Under the pieces are notes generated by a model, which searched no databases, was not told where the DNA came from, and saw nothing but the letters and a program-made list of their open reading frames with translations. The translations under genes were made by a program, and so were the position numbers. 64,000 nucleotides of DNA from an uncultured Bacteroidota bacterium (GTDB taxonomy: Bacteria > Bacteroidota > Bacteroidia > Chitinophagales > Chitinophagaceae). Of the stretch, positions 9,150-18,096 are shown one piece after another (position 1 is the stretch's first letter; each line of letters begins with the position of its first letter). The stretch covers positions 1 through 64,000 of the forward strand of contig CAILLK010000127.1 of NCBI GenBank assembly GCA_903835005.1, given 5' to 3'.

Positions 9150-10814
9150 CTATTTACTCAACTCAATCGGCAATGTCATTTCCTTACCATCGCGGGTAAA
9201 TACTACATTGGTTTTATCTCCGGGCTTAAATTTGCTGAGGGCTTCCATATAGCTCTGCATTCCGTTGATTTTTATGTCGCCCAGCTTGGTAATGATGTCG
9301 CCTTGTTTCAGTCCGGCTTTTATGGCAGGACGGTTATCGCTCACGCCATCAATGCGAACACCGCCTGATTCGAAGGTATAGTCGGGCATAATACCGAGGG
9401 TTACTTTGAAGGAAGATTTGCCGGTGGATTTTTGTTTGGTGGCAGTAAATTCAGGTTTCTTGTTTTCTTTGTCCATCTTAGCTACTACACGCTCTATGTA
9501 TTTTATGATCGCAACTTCACCAGGGTAGTTGATGGCATCTGCCACATCCGATGGTTTATGATAGTCTTTGTGGGAGCCGGTAAAGAAAAAAAGTACGGGC
9601 ATATTGGCATAATAAAAGCTGGTATGATCGGATGGGCCAACACCTGAACTATCTATGTTCAGTTTAAAATCATCGCCGGCCATATCAACCACATCATTCC
9701 ATGCAGGCGAGGTGCCTACGCCGCCAAGGGTGAGAGAGTGGGTGCTGTCGTTGAGCCGGCCCACCATGTCCATATTGATCATGAAGGCAAAATGAGCGCT
9801 GTCTATGCCCTGCTCTTTTACAAAAGCCTTGGAGCCATAAAGCCCAAGTTCCTCGCCCGAAAAGTGAACAAACAAATAGTTGAAGTTCCTGAGTTTTTTA
9901 TTCTTTTTTATAGCCCTGGCCATTTCCATCAGCGCTGCTGTGCCACTGCCGTTATCATCGGCTCCGTGGTGTATTTTATGCTCTTTTACAGCATTGGCAT
10001 AAAGGCTGTTGCCGTCTTCGCCATATCCCAGGTGGTCGTAATGCGCTCCTAGTATAACGGTATAGGGGGCTTTATTATCTATATAGGCAGCTATGTTGGT
10101 GCCGGTACGTTCGGCTTTGTTGATGGTAATATTCAGATCAATGTTTACAGGCCCCTTATCAGTAGTGGCAGCGGAGAAGTATTTTTGATAAGTAGTGTTG
10201 CTCAGGTAGATCACCGGAATATCGAGTGGTTCGTACTCCGAATGCCGGTCGAATGCCGGAGGAAAACTCCCCCCGAAATTATCGTAAAAGACAACACCCG
10301 AAGCGCCCTTCTTTGCTTCTTCTTTTGCTTTTTCATACATGAATTTCTCTGCCTCAAAATGGGGATCAGTACTCTGATCCTGGTTAGTATACAGCGGCAC
10401 CAGCCATATATTGCCCTGCTCCAGTATATCGGGCATTACATCGCCCGTAGCATGTTTTGAGGCGCTGAAAGGAAGCGGGAAGCCATCATCTTTCAGTTGT
10501 AAAGAAGTATTGCCTATCCTTATCTGTGTACCAGCGGCGATTTCTTTTCCATATACAAAATGAAACGGCAATTTGTAATCACTTTTATACGGGCTGATCT
10601 TTATTGTTTTATACCTTGCCACAATATAATCGCCTGCTTTCCTTTCGCCCTCCGTGCTGGTCCGTCTGCCCTCCAGGCTGTCGGAAGCCAGGTATGTAAT
10701 ATCTGCCCGCAACTGAGTGGCTACCTTTTTGTCGGCTTTGCTTTGGGCAATTGCGGCAGAAAATGTAGTACTGAAAGTTAACAGAAGTAAAAAAGAATAA
10801 TATCGGGCAGTCAT
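9150..10814 (-). CDS. M28-family zinc peptidase with C-terminal PDZ domain
   Basis: A 554-aa exported aminopeptidase-like enzyme. It has a signal peptide ending near AIAQ (residue 24), a protease-associated-type insert, then the M28 core: GAHYDH (zinc His 258), HHGADDNGSG (bridging Asp 287), FSGEELG (general base and ligand Glu 321/322), NMDMVGR (Asp 349) and SDHTSF (His 397). Residues about 455-554 form a PDZ domain (GVRIDGVSDNRPAIKAGLKQ, GDIITKLGDIKI). All catalytic ligands are present, so the protein should be active on peptides in the periplasm or at the surface. It is convergent with the preceding large exported protein. A TACATTTG box lies 15 nt upstream of the ATG. Confidence 0.92.
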   Translation of the reverse strand: MTARYYSFLLLLTFSTTFSAAIAQSKADKKVATQLRADITYLASDSLEGRRTSTEGERKAGDYIVARYKTIKISPYKSDYKLPFHFVYGKEIAAGTQIRIGNTSLQLKDDGFPLPFSASKHATGDVMPDILEQGNIWLVPLYTNQDQSTDPHFEAEKFMYEKAKEEAKKGASGVVFYDNFGGSFPPAFDRHSEYEPLDIPVIYLSNTTYQKYFSAATTDKGPVNIDLNITINKAERTGTNIAAYIDNKAPYTVILGAHYDHLGYGEDGNSLYANAVKEHKIHHGADDNGSGTAALMEMARAIKKNKKLRNFNYLFVHFSGEELGLYGSKAFVKEQGIDSAHFAFMINMDMVGRLNDSTHSLTLGGVGTSPAWNDVVDMAGDDFKLNIDSSGVGPSDHTSFYYANMPVLFFFTGSHKDYHKPSDVADAINYPGEVAIIKYIERVVAKMDKENKKPEFTATKQKSTGKSSFKVTLGIMPDYTFESGGVRIDGVSDNRPAIKAGLKQGDIITKLGDIKINGMQSYMEALSKFKPGDKTNVVFTRDGKEMTLPIELSK

Positions 10815-10829
10815 AATCTGTATTTAGTG

Positions 10830-10837
10830 CAAATGTA
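10830..10837 (-). promoter_or_regulatory. Bacteroidota -7 box (TACATTTG) of the M28 gene
   Basis: On the minus strand TACATTTG matches TAnnTTTG and ends 15 nt before the start codon. No clear TTTG at -33 is present, so the promoter is only half-supported. Confidence 0.45.
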
Positions 10838-11065
10838 CTATAAAATCAACCAAGGAACACCTGCGATGAGTTCAAAATAACTGCTGTAAGCTCAATAATT
10901 CCTGGCCGGCAAAATTATTTCCTCATTGCAAATCATGTTCTAATATATAATTGTGCCGAATATGCTGTGAGAAGAACAAAATGACTTTTTGAGCGGATAT
11001 GCCTGTAACTTCCACAATTTCCGGTGTATTTTTATCAATTACTTCCTTTCAAGACAAAATTTACT

Positions 11066-11073
11066 TAGATTTG
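11066..11073 (+). promoter_or_regulatory. -7 box (TAGATTTG) upstream of the beta-barrel gene
   Basis: Matches TAnnTTTG, 28 nt upstream of the ATG at 11102. No good -33 TTTG is seen. Confidence 0.4.
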
Positions 11074-11101
11074 AAACTAATTTCTAAAAATTGCTAACAA
11101 T

Positions 11102-11824
11102 ATGAAGGCATTTTTACTCACCGCGGCTACTTTTCTGGCCATCGCGGGTAGTGTGTTTGCGCAAAATCTGCCTCCCGATTATCTTTGGGAAGTGGGTGTC
11201 AATTACGGTACAGCCGGCTATACCAGGCCGCTGGGCCCTGCTACCAATTACCAGGGTACCCGTACCAATACAGTGCCTGATTTTTCGGTAAAACTTGACT
11301 ATTATTTTAATCCGCACTGGATGATAAATCTGGATCTCGGATCAAGGAAATGGGTAAGTTATGGCACCTGGGACCTTAATGATCTTTACGGCCAGTCATT
11401 ACAACCCCGCGAAATAACTTTCCTGGAAGCCAGGCATGCATTCAATGAGTCTGTTGCAATGAATTATGTGATTCCTTTATACACCAGATACAATACCTAT
11501 AATAAGGCAAATATTTATTTCGGTGCACAGTTTGGCCTCATGCAGACAGTTAACGACGGTTCTCTGGGATACAGCAGGTACGGTACAGCTCCGGACTCTT
11601 CTTTCAGCTATATGTCGAAATACGATTATGGTAATGGTAAAGGGTTCACTTATGGTATACAGATGGGTATAACCTACTATATCATGCCAAGACTGGGTAT
11701 TAACCTCGACCTGGCTATGCGCTATGCATCAATCAAGACCGATGATCAGCATTATGGCAGTGAAAACAATCATTTTTACCTGCTTTACTTTCCCGAAACG
11801 GTGGGTATAAGGTGGCGGTTTTAA
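11102..11824 (+). CDS. Outer-membrane beta-barrel protein
   Basis: A 240-aa protein with signal peptide MKAFLLTAATFLAIAGSVFAQ. Alternating hydrophobic/aromatic strands follow (VKLDYYFNPHWMINLDLG, ANIYFGAQFGLM, GFTYGIQMGITYYIMPRLGINLDLAMRY) and it ends in VGIRWRF, a C-terminal aromatic as required by the BAM complex. This is the small OMP_b-brl type fold, eight to ten strands. The role (porin, adhesin or structural) cannot be deduced. Monocistronic: its own -7 box lies upstream and a strong terminator lies about 145 nt downstream. Confidence 0.8.
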   Translation: MKAFLLTAATFLAIAGSVFAQNLPPDYLWEVGVNYGTAGYTRPLGPATNYQGTRTNTVPDFSVKLDYYFNPHWMINLDLGSRKWVSYGTWDLNDLYGQSLQPREITFLEARHAFNESVAMNYVIPLYTRYNTYNKANIYFGAQFGLMQTVNDGSLGYSRYGTAPDSSFSYMSKYDYGNGKGFTYGIQMGITYYIMPRLGINLDLAMRYASIKTDDQHYGSENNHFYLLYFPETVGIRWRF

Positions 11825-11968
11825 TACATTTTGCTCCTCCTTATGTTAAATTTTTGAGATCCGGTAATTCAGGCACGGTTTTTGAACTATACTTTTTGCA
11901 TTTCCTGCATGGTGTGTGTTTGATGGAAATTTAATGGAAATGGAAATGCCCGATTTTTAGATTTCCGT

Positions 11969-11995
11969 AAAGGGCGCCTTTTCAGGCGCCTTTTA
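11969..11995 (+). terminator. Rho-independent terminator of the beta-barrel gene
   Basis: GGCGCC (11973-11978), loop TTTTCA, GGCGCC (11985-11990), followed by TTTT and flanked by A residues that extend the stem. Confidence 0.8.
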
Positions 11996-12105
11996 TATTG
12001 TGGTAATTTCTTCAATAATACCAACCCGAAAAAGGCTCACCAGACTAATGCGTCGACAACAATTTTCAATTTTACCCTGATTATTATATTGCCATCATAA
12101 CTATA

Positions 12106-12142
12106 CAAAAAAACAGGGCTGGTATACCACCAACCCTGCTTC
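12106..12142 (-). terminator. Rho-independent terminator of the hydroxyacyl-CoA dehydrogenase gene
   Basis: Arms CAGGGCTGGT (12114-12123) and ACCAACCCTG (12129-12138) pair with one mismatch. Read on the minus strand the hairpin is followed by a run of seven T residues. Confidence 0.75.
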
Positions 12143-12175
12143 AATTTGATTTAAACTACTATTGTTCGTAAATCA

Positions 12176-13090
12176 TTAATCCCATTTGCGGCTAACAAAG
12201 CGGTCGCTTACAACCAGCTCTTTACTGCCTGGGGTGTATTTATAAAAACCTTCGCCCGATTTTACACCCAGGTAGCCTGCCTGAACCATATTGGCGAGCA
12301 GGGTAGCGGGGGCGTATTTCTGGTTGCCAAAACCCATGTGCAATACGTGCATAATGGAGTAGCAGGTATCCAGGCCAATGAAATCTGCAAGTTGCAGCGG
12401 CCCCATAGGGTGCGCCATACCCAGCTTCATAATGGTATCAATCTCTTCAATACCGGCTACGCCTTCCTGCAGGGCAAGAACGGCTTCATTGATCAGCGGC
12501 ATCAGGATACGGTTAGAAATAAAACCGGGATAGTCATTAACTACACATGGCACTTTGCCCAGTTCTTCGGACAACTTAACAATGGTTTGTGTAACTTCCC
12601 TGTCGGTGCCATAGCCATTGATGATTTCCACCAGCCTCATAACTGGCACAGGGTTCATAAAGTGCATACCTATTACTTTTCCCGGGCGCTTGGTAACTGA
12701 AGCAATGCGGGTAAGCGAAATAGATGAGGTATTGGATGCAAGGATGCAATGAGCTGGCGAATGCTCATCGAGCTGGCGGAAAATGTTCAGTTTCAGTTCT
12801 ATATTTTCTGTGGCCGCTTCTACTACCAGGTCGGCATCAGCTACTGCTTCAGCCATATCGGTATAGGTGCTGATGCGGCCCATGGCCTCATTTTTAGCTT
12901 CCTCGCTCAGGGTTCCCTTGGTTACCTGGCGATCCATATTTTTACCGATGGTGGCCAGTGCTTTGTTGAGTGCAACCTGGTTAATATCCATCATGTGAAC
13001 GGCAAAACCACATTGTGCAAACACGTGGCTGATCCCGTTTCCCATTGTTCCCGAACCAATAATGGTTACTGTTTTAATATCGTAAGACAT
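12176..13090 (-). CDS. 3-hydroxyacyl-CoA (3-hydroxybutyryl-CoA) dehydrogenase
   Basis: 304 aa from the chosen ATG at 13090. It oxidises 3-hydroxyacyl-CoA to 3-ketoacyl-CoA with NAD in fatty-acid beta-oxidation or butanoate metabolism. The NAD fold opens with TVTIIGSGTMGNGISHVFAQ; the catalytic His is in GKVIGMHFMNPVPVMRLVE; DYPGFISNRILMPLINEA and MGPLQLADFIGLD belong to the C-terminal domain. The track start at 13189 is excluded because a consensus promoter (13159-13190) lies over it. ATGs at 13138 and 13114 remain possible and would add 8-16 residues, but the family start matches MSYDIKTV. Confidence 0.92.
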   Translation of the reverse strand: MSYDIKTVTIIGSGTMGNGISHVFAQCGFAVHMMDINQVALNKALATIGKNMDRQVTKGTLSEEAKNEAMGRISTYTDMAEAVADADLVVEAATENIELKLNIFRQLDEHSPAHCILASNTSSISLTRIASVTKRPGKVIGMHFMNPVPVMRLVEIINGYGTDREVTQTIVKLSEELGKVPCVVNDYPGFISNRILMPLINEAVLALQEGVAGIEEIDTIMKLGMAHPMGPLQLADFIGLDTCYSIMHVLHMGFGNQKYAPATLLANMVQAGYLGVKSGEGFYKYTPGSKELVVSDRFVSRKWD

Positions 13091-13158
13091 AATGCCGTTT
13101 TCTTTTTTTAAGGACATTGTTTCTGCTTCCAAAGTCATAATTCTTAAATTTTGTGGTG

Positions 13159-13190
13159 CAAAGGTACGGATTAGAAACAGGATGGGCAAA
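13159..13190 (-). promoter_or_regulatory. Consensus Bacteroidota promoter TTTG-N20-TACCTTTG
   Basis: Minus strand: TTTG at 13190-13187, exactly 20 nt, then TACCTTTG at 13166-13159. This places transcription start near 13153-13155 and rules out translation from the 13189 ORF start. Confidence 0.75.
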
Positions 13191-13331
13191 AAACGGAAGA
13201 TGTCTTTAGTCAGTATTACGTTATTGCATATTGCAGATCTTTTATTGTTTTCATGATAGAAATCAGGAATTAAACAGAAAATAAAAATATTATAATTCCG
13301 TTCTTGTATTCAGGGTATTTTCTTAATTTTT

Positions 13332-13850
13332 ATGCGCGAATTTAATCTTATAAGCATCTTTAGCACTTTCACTTTCCTGTTTCTCATCAGCTCTTTTGTA
13401 TTGTTTGGGCAAAACTGTAATATTAAAATGGATGCAATTACTCAGAACAATATAATAGGTGAACGGAGTGAAAAAGTTGCGGTAAAACCTGAAATTGAGT
13501 TGATTAACATTCACCTCACAGATGTTTTACTGCCTGAGGATTGGGAAACCAACAATAAAAAACACAGGTCTGTAACTGGTAAAAAACTTCATTGTGCCAC
13601 ATTTAGAGCAGGAGAAATTATTACCGGTACTTTTTTAATAGCTGGTGCGTTTTTATCTTCCTCAGGAAATGAATCGTCTTTGAGTTCTAAACAACAATCT
13701 CTTTTGCTGGATTAAACGATTGCCTGCGTTGGCGGAATAGCTATTGGTTTTGAATTATTACATATCGGCAATAAATATGAAAATGATCATCCGGTACGTT
13801 TTGGCCTTTACGAAAATGGCAGACAGATCGGAATAGCCTGTAAGTTCTGA
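13332..13850 (+). pseudogene. Exported protein gene interrupted by an in-frame TAA
   Basis: The first 127 codons begin with a signal-peptide-like segment (FLFLISSFVLFGQN) and stop at TAA 13713-13715. Translation resumed in the same frame gives 44 more coding-like residues (TIACVGGIAIGFELLHIGNKY, then VRFGLYENGRQIGIACKF) to a TGA at 13848-13850. The join SLLLD-stop-TIACVGGIAIGFEL reads as a continuous hydrophobic segment, so a single change such as CAA to TAA probably inactivated a 172-codon gene. I do not recognise the family. A recoded stop or sequencing error are alternatives. Base composition is more AT-rich than the neighbours. Confidence 0.6.
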
Positions 13851-13979
13851 ATGTGCAGACAGCTTGTTTCTTAACCCGGTTTTCACCATCTTATTTACAC
13901 TACATTGATTACTAATCTCTGCAATAAATATTCTGGCATTGTTTTTGTTAGTAAATTAGTACCGAAAACAGAATTATCT

Positions 13980-14369
13980 ATGGCTAAGAAGAGTGCTATC
14001 AACTGGTTTGAGATCCCCGTAAACGATTTTGACAGGGCAAAGAAATTTTACGAAACGCTTTTTGATTTTTCAATGAAGGAACAGACCTGGGGCAATACCC
14101 GGATAGGTTATTTTGAATGGGACAGGGAAGAAGATGGCCGTGGCGGCTCCATAGTTTATGACCCTGAATATTACACGCCATCTACGCATGGACCGCTGAT
14201 ATACCTGAATTGCGAACCCCGTATTCAGAGAGTAATAGACCGGGTGATACCCGCAGGAGGCAAACTGCTTCAGAATAAGACCATAGTTGCAGCAACTTTC
14301 GACCTCGGTTACTGGGCGCTCATATTGGATACGGAGGGGAATAGGATAGCGCTGCATGCATTGGAGTAA
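13980..14369 (+). CDS. VOC (glyoxalase/bleomycin-resistance) family protein
   Basis: 129 aa from ATG 13980, which matches the family start (INWFEIPVNDFDRAKKFYETLFDF). The upstream track start at 13905 is not needed. The fold is the paired beta-alpha-beta-beta-beta module; the closing FDLGYWALILDTEGNRIALHALE carries the typical D-T-E-G-N-R-I metal-side motif. Members bind divalent metals or small hydrophobic molecules; the substrate cannot be assigned. A lipoprotein gene follows 27 nt downstream on the same strand. Confidence 0.85.
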   Translation: MAKKSAINWFEIPVNDFDRAKKFYETLFDFSMKEQTWGNTRIGYFEWDREEDGRGGSIVYDPEYYTPSTHGPLIYLNCEPRIQRVIDRVIPAGGKLLQNKTIVAATFDLGYWALILDTEGNRIALHALE

Positions 14370-14396
14370 GTTTGTTTACCAATTAAAATAAACCCT

Positions 14397-15140
14397 GTGA
14401 AACAGAATCTGATTTTTGTAATTACCCTGATTTTAATCGCTTTTGTTTCGTGCAGGAAAACCCATTCAACCACGGTATCTCCTGCGCTCATCAGTCTGCC
14501 AGCTGATGTGCCTGGAACAACGATAACTTTAGATAGTTTCCCTTTAAAAATCGGCTACCAGTGGGTATATAGAATGATAACCCAAACGACAATGTCAGTA
14601 AGCTCGGGAACTGCATCCCTGAACATTTCAACCCCTGATTCCGGTTTTCTGACTGTTGGTGTTGTTTCTGATACTTTGATCAATGGATTCAGAATGTATG
14701 GATTTTCTGTTCCTTCCCGGTCGGCATTTTTTACCTATAATTCTATATATTTAACCGACAGTTTTTTATATGCAAATTTAGCTGACGGCCTGCACCGTAT
14801 CACTGCGGGCGGCAGGACAGATAGCAACTATGTTCTTGACAGCACTGAGGAGTTGATTAAATTGCCGGTCGCAATGAATAATACATGGTCCTATAATTAC
14901 GGTTCAAGGCAATGGACAGATTATGTTAGAGTAACGACGCCGGCTGGTAGTTTCGATTGCATAAAACTATTTGTTAACGAAGACAGGGGAAGTGATCAGT
15001 ATGGCATGGTTCAATACTATTCTTCCAAAGGGCTTATCCAGGAATTGCAATGGTATACAAGCTGGACTTCGGCCGGTACGGGAGTTCATGACAATTACAC
15101 CTATTATACTATGCTTACTTTGCAATCCTTAAATTTCTAG
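14397..15140 (+). CDS. Lipoprotein of unknown function
   Basis: 247 aa starting at GTG 14397. A short hydrophobic signal runs into the lipobox AFVSC (Cys 19), so the mature protein is lipid-anchored, probably in the outer membrane. The remainder is beta-rich with features such as FPLKIGYQWVYR and VTTPAGSFDCIKL, a pattern seen in Bacteroidota lipoproteins that fold as small beta-sandwiches. No catalytic motif is visible. It may be cotranscribed with the VOC gene. Confidence 0.75.
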   Translation: MKQNLIFVITLILIAFVSCRKTHSTTVSPALISLPADVPGTTITLDSFPLKIGYQWVYRMITQTTMSVSSGTASLNISTPDSGFLTVGVVSDTLINGFRMYGFSVPSRSAFFTYNSIYLTDSFLYANLADGLHRITAGGRTDSNYVLDSTEELIKLPVAMNNTWSYNYGSRQWTDYVRVTTPAGSFDCIKLFVNEDRGSDQYGMVQYYSSKGLIQELQWYTSWTSAGTGVHDNYTYYTMLTLQSLNF

Positions 15141-15276
15141 TATCGCAAAATAAATCGGCGCCTGGGCCGTTTATGAACAAATAGCGGTTAATAGCCTCAT
15201 ATTGTGGGCAAAGCCATTGTTTTCTCTTACTTACTATTACCGTGGTGGGGAACAAGAATGTCTTTTTGATAAACTG

Positions 15277-15284
15277 TATCTTCG
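15277..15284 (+). promoter_or_regulatory. Near-consensus -7 box (TATCTTCG) abutting the pth start
   Basis: One mismatch to TAnnTTTG, ending 5 nt before the ATG at 15290. If used, the pth mRNA would be leaderless or nearly so. No TTTG at the expected -33 spacing. Confidence 0.4.
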
Positions 15285-15289
15285 CACAC

Positions 15290-15850
15290 ATGAAATTCCT
15301 GATAGTCGGCCTCGGTAACATTGGTATGGAATATGATGCTACCCGCCATAACATAGGCTTTGATGTGGCCGATACTTTTGTAATTAAGCATGGCGGAACC
15401 TATACTCTTGACCGTCATGCTTATGTGGCTGAAGTGAAATGGAAAGGTAAAACTTTTCTTGTAGTAAAGCCTACCACCTTTATGAACCTTAGTGGTAAGG
15501 CAGTAAAGTACTGGATGGACAAGGAAAAAATACCCATGGAACAAATGCTCGTCCTGGTGGATGAACTGGCGTTGCCGCTGGGTACTATCCGGCTAAGGGG
15601 GTCAGGTGGCAGTGCGGGTCATAACGGGCTGAAAAGCATTGAGCAAACCCTGATGACCGAGAAATACCAGCGGCTGAGATTCGGTATAGGCAGCGACTAC
15701 CCAAAGGGTATGCAGGTTCAGTTTGTGCTGGGCAAATGGAAGCCATCGGAAGTGCCAGTTGTTAAAGACATGCTGCTTAAATGCGTAGATGCAATTGAGT
15801 GCTTTGCCACTCAGGGTTTGGGAAAAGCAATGACCGAATATAACAAGTAA
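15290..15850 (+). CDS. pth: Peptidyl-tRNA hydrolase
   Basis: 186 aa from ATG 15290. It releases tRNA from peptidyl-tRNA that drops off ribosomes. All hallmark residues are present: Asn 10 in IVGLGN, catalytic His 20 in YDATRHNIGF, FMNLSGKAV, the Asp in VLVDELALP, GSGGSAGHNGLKSI and QRLRFGIG. The track start at 15242 adds 16 residues that no Pth has, so the internal ATG is chosen. A beta-barrel gene follows 30 nt downstream. Confidence 0.96.
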   Translation: MKFLIVGLGNIGMEYDATRHNIGFDVADTFVIKHGGTYTLDRHAYVAEVKWKGKTFLVVKPTTFMNLSGKAVKYWMDKEKIPMEQMLVLVDELALPLGTIRLRGSGGSAGHNGLKSIEQTLMTEKYQRLRFGIGSDYPKGMQVQFVLGKWKPSEVPVVKDMLLKCVDAIECFATQGLGKAMTEYNK

Positions 15851-15880
15851 GTAATACCCTGGAATAGGTATAGTGATTTT

Positions 15881-16543
15881 ATGCAGTTAAAATATCTGCT
15901 CCTTTATGTTTTTCTATGTGGCCTTAAGGCTGCCGGAACGTGTTTTGCCCAGGACGATGATTTTGGTAAACAGCGATTATTTGAGGGCAGGCTCACTTTC
16001 GGATCAGCTATAAGCAAAGTTGGTGGTGATAGTTATAGTGGTTATCATAAAATAGGCATTCAGGCCGGGGGGATGGTCTATATAAAGACCAGCCGGTTTT
16101 TCGGTTTAAGCCTGGAGATGCTGTATGTGAATAAAGGCGCAAGGGGTGGCAATACTGAAGAGTCAATTTATGTAGGTACTTACATTGATAAGTACTACCT
16201 GAACCTTAACTATGTTGAAATTCCATTGGTAGCCCATTTAATACTTTATCCCTGGGATTTTGAATGTGGGTTTTCTTATTCCCGGCTTGTAAAAAGCAAA
16301 GAATGGGCAGAGGCTGATGTGCCGGTACCCATATATCCGGCTTATAACTATTTCAATAAAGACGATTATGAATATGTGCTCGGTGTTTCTTTGCGGCTCG
16401 ATAAGCGCTGGCTGGCAAGCGCACGTTATGAACTGTCTTCGCAACCCATACGCACCTGGGACAGGATACCGCCCCGTTATAGCCAGTATGGCGTAAACGA
16501 GTTCAACAATGTGGTGATTTTGAGGGTGATTTATGTTCTTTAA
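15881..16543 (+). CDS. Outer-membrane beta-barrel protein (PorT-like fold)
   Basis: A 220-aa protein with a signal peptide ending near CFAQ (residue 24). Alternating-strand segments follow (RLTFGSAISKVGG, KIGIQAGGMVYIKTSRFFGLSLEMLYVNKGA, YLNLNYVEIPLVAHLILYPW, YEYVLGVSLRLDKRWLASARYEL) up to a C-terminal VILRVIYVL. The LNYVEIPLV strand is typical of the outer-membrane beta-barrel domain family that includes PorT. Whether it takes part in T9SS is not shown by sequence. Probably cotranscribed with pth. Confidence 0.75.
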   Translation: MQLKYLLLYVFLCGLKAAGTCFAQDDDFGKQRLFEGRLTFGSAISKVGGDSYSGYHKIGIQAGGMVYIKTSRFFGLSLEMLYVNKGARGGNTEESIYVGTYIDKYYLNLNYVEIPLVAHLILYPWDFECGFSYSRLVKSKEWAEADVPVPIYPAYNYFNKDDYEYVLGVSLRLDKRWLASARYELSSQPIRTWDRIPPRYSQYGVNEFNNVVILRVIYVL

Positions 16544-16572
16544 TATTCTTATTCTGCCTTTCGTATTTAAAT

Positions 16573-16580
16573 TACATTTG
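16573..16580 (+). promoter_or_regulatory. -7 box (TACATTTG) of the M23 peptidase gene
   Basis: Matches TAnnTTTG, 50 nt upstream of the ATG at 16631. -33 element not evident. Confidence 0.45.
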
Positions 16581-16630
16581 TATATAAAAATTGATGGGAA
16601 TTATTGCTGACACTTCAATAAAATTCAGTT

Positions 16631-17602
16631 ATGAAAAAATTGCTGATACTGGCCACTTTCCTGTTCATTTCTGCTATGACATCCTTCGCGCAATCTGCTG
16701 AAGCAAATTATGATCTGGCAGCGGCACGATTGGTTGAGTTATACAATCATGCTTACTACGACAGCATCTGCCAGCTATTTTCGAAGTCTATGCAAACTGC
16801 GCTTCCGCTTGAAAAAACAATTGAATTCTTTTCAGGAGTGAGGAAGATGTGCGGGAATATTGATCTATATGCCTATAGCCATAAAAGTGGTAGAACCGCT
16901 ACCTATAAATTAACTTTCGAAGAAGGCATTAGAGGCTTGAATTTTATATTGGACAAGGATGATAAAATTGCCGGATTAACGATTAAGCAGTTTGAACCCG
17001 GAAACCTGCCTGTGCTGGTCAGAAATTCCACCAGGCTCATATTGCCGTTTAACGGGGCCTGGAATATTGCATGGGGTGGTGATACCAGGGCTCAGAATCA
17101 TCACATAGATGTAGCGGCTCAAAAGGGCGCTTTCGATATAGTGATAATGAATGATGAGGGGAAAACATACAGAACCAATGGTAAAACCAACGAAGATTAT
17201 TATGCATTCGGACAGCCCTTGCTAGCTCCCTGCGATGCCGAAGTGGTTCAGGCGGTAGATGGTATAAAGGATAATATACCCGGAGAAAAGAACCCGATGT
17301 TTGTGCCGGGAAATTCGGTGATGCTGAAAACACCAAATAATGAATTTATACTGCTGGCCCATTTCAAAAATCATTCGGTGCAGGTAAAGGAAGGCGATCA
17401 TGTGAAGCAGGGGCAAGTGCTGGGCTATTGTGGTAATTCGGGCAACTCAACAGGGCCGCATCTGCATTTCCATATCGAGAATGTAGAGGATATGAATATT
17501 GCTACCGGTGCAAAATGTTATTTTGAGAATATAGTAGTGAATGGTACCGGGCAAAAAGACTATTCGCCGGTTAAAGGAGATAAAGTGGAGAATATCCGAT
17601 AA
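16631..17602 (+). CDS. M23-family (LytM) peptidase with N-terminal DUF3887
   Basis: 323 aa. Signal peptide MKKLLILATFLFISAMTSFAQ, a DUF3887-like domain (about 27-120, with LYNHAYYDSICQLFSKSMQ), then an M23 metallopeptidase domain that would cut peptidoglycan cross-bridges or related peptides in the periplasm. Zinc-site residues are visible: NHHID (His 157/158, Asp 160) and GPHLHFH (His 277, His 279). The lysostaphin-like fold elements (FGQPLLAPCDAEVVQAVDG, VKEGDHVKQGQVLGYCGNSGNS) are intact, so an active enzyme is expected. Combined DUF3887-M23 proteins are common in this phylum. Confidence 0.88.
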   Translation: MKKLLILATFLFISAMTSFAQSAEANYDLAAARLVELYNHAYYDSICQLFSKSMQTALPLEKTIEFFSGVRKMCGNIDLYAYSHKSGRTATYKLTFEEGIRGLNFILDKDDKIAGLTIKQFEPGNLPVLVRNSTRLILPFNGAWNIAWGGDTRAQNHHIDVAAQKGAFDIVIMNDEGKTYRTNGKTNEDYYAFGQPLLAPCDAEVVQAVDGIKDNIPGEKNPMFVPGNSVMLKTPNNEFILLAHFKNHSVQVKEGDHVKQGQVLGYCGNSGNSTGPHLHFHIENVEDMNIATGAKCYFENIVVNGTGQKDYSPVKGDKVENIR

Positions 17603-17655
17603 CCTGGCCAAAATTCATAAAACAGTTGTAGTATTGCCGCAAAATAGCTTTAACA

Positions 17656-17883
17656 ATGGCGGGTACTAAAGTAACTATCAATAATAACGGTTCAATAAAA
17701 ATAGAAGGTGATTTTGAAATTGTGGACAGAAGCGGCAACGCATATGATCTGGCAGGAAGAAATGCCATAGGATTGTGCCGCTGCGGTCAATCGAAAAATA
17801 AACCATTTTGCGATGGCTCCCACAATGGCTGTTTTGAACATGAGGCTATTGCCTTTGCATTGCCTCCCAAGAAGCAGGCATAA
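17656..17883 (+). CDS. CDGSH iron-sulfur domain protein
   Basis: 75 aa with the complete [2Fe-2S] ligand set C-x-C-x2-S-x3-P-x-C-D-G-S-H: Cys 41, Cys 43, Cys 52 and His 56 in LCRCGQSKNKPFCDGSH. No signal peptide or TM segment, so cytoplasmic. Members serve in electron transfer or redox sensing; the partner is unknown. A TAGTATTG sequence about 20 nt upstream is a one-mismatch -7 box. Confidence 0.9.
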   Translation: MAGTKVTINNNGSIKIEGDFEIVDRSGNAYDLAGRNAIGLCRCGQSKNKPFCDGSHNGCFEHEAIAFALPPKKQA

Positions 17884-18040
17884 TTTCAGCCATGTGTTCG
17901 CGATATTGTTTCTCCTGATCAGTTCTGGTTTTTACGCCGTTGTGTAAATGGCAGGAATTATTTTGTTTAAGTCACAAAATACCCTCAGGTATTTTGAAGG
18001 AATACTGCTGTTCTGGAACACCATAAAAACCGAATTAAAG

Positions 18041-18070
18041 TTGTTTTTATCAATATGTTTCTTATTTTTG
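18041..18070 (+). promoter_or_regulatory. Probable promoter of the AbiE operon (GTTG-N19-TATTTTTG)
   Basis: TTG at 18041-18043, 19 nt, TATTTTTG at 18063-18070. Predicted transcription start is near 18075, which favours ATG 18097 over the track start at 18055. Confidence 0.5.
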
Positions 18071-18096
18071 TTAAAAATAACAATTATAAGAAACAA

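Larger units (their letters stand above)
11825..12175. other. 351-nt convergent intergenic region holding two terminators
   Basis: No gene is seen. It contains the plus-strand terminator at about 11969-11995 and the minus-strand terminator at about 12106-12142, which separate the beta-barrel gene from the hydroxyacyl-CoA dehydrogenase. Confidence 0.6.
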
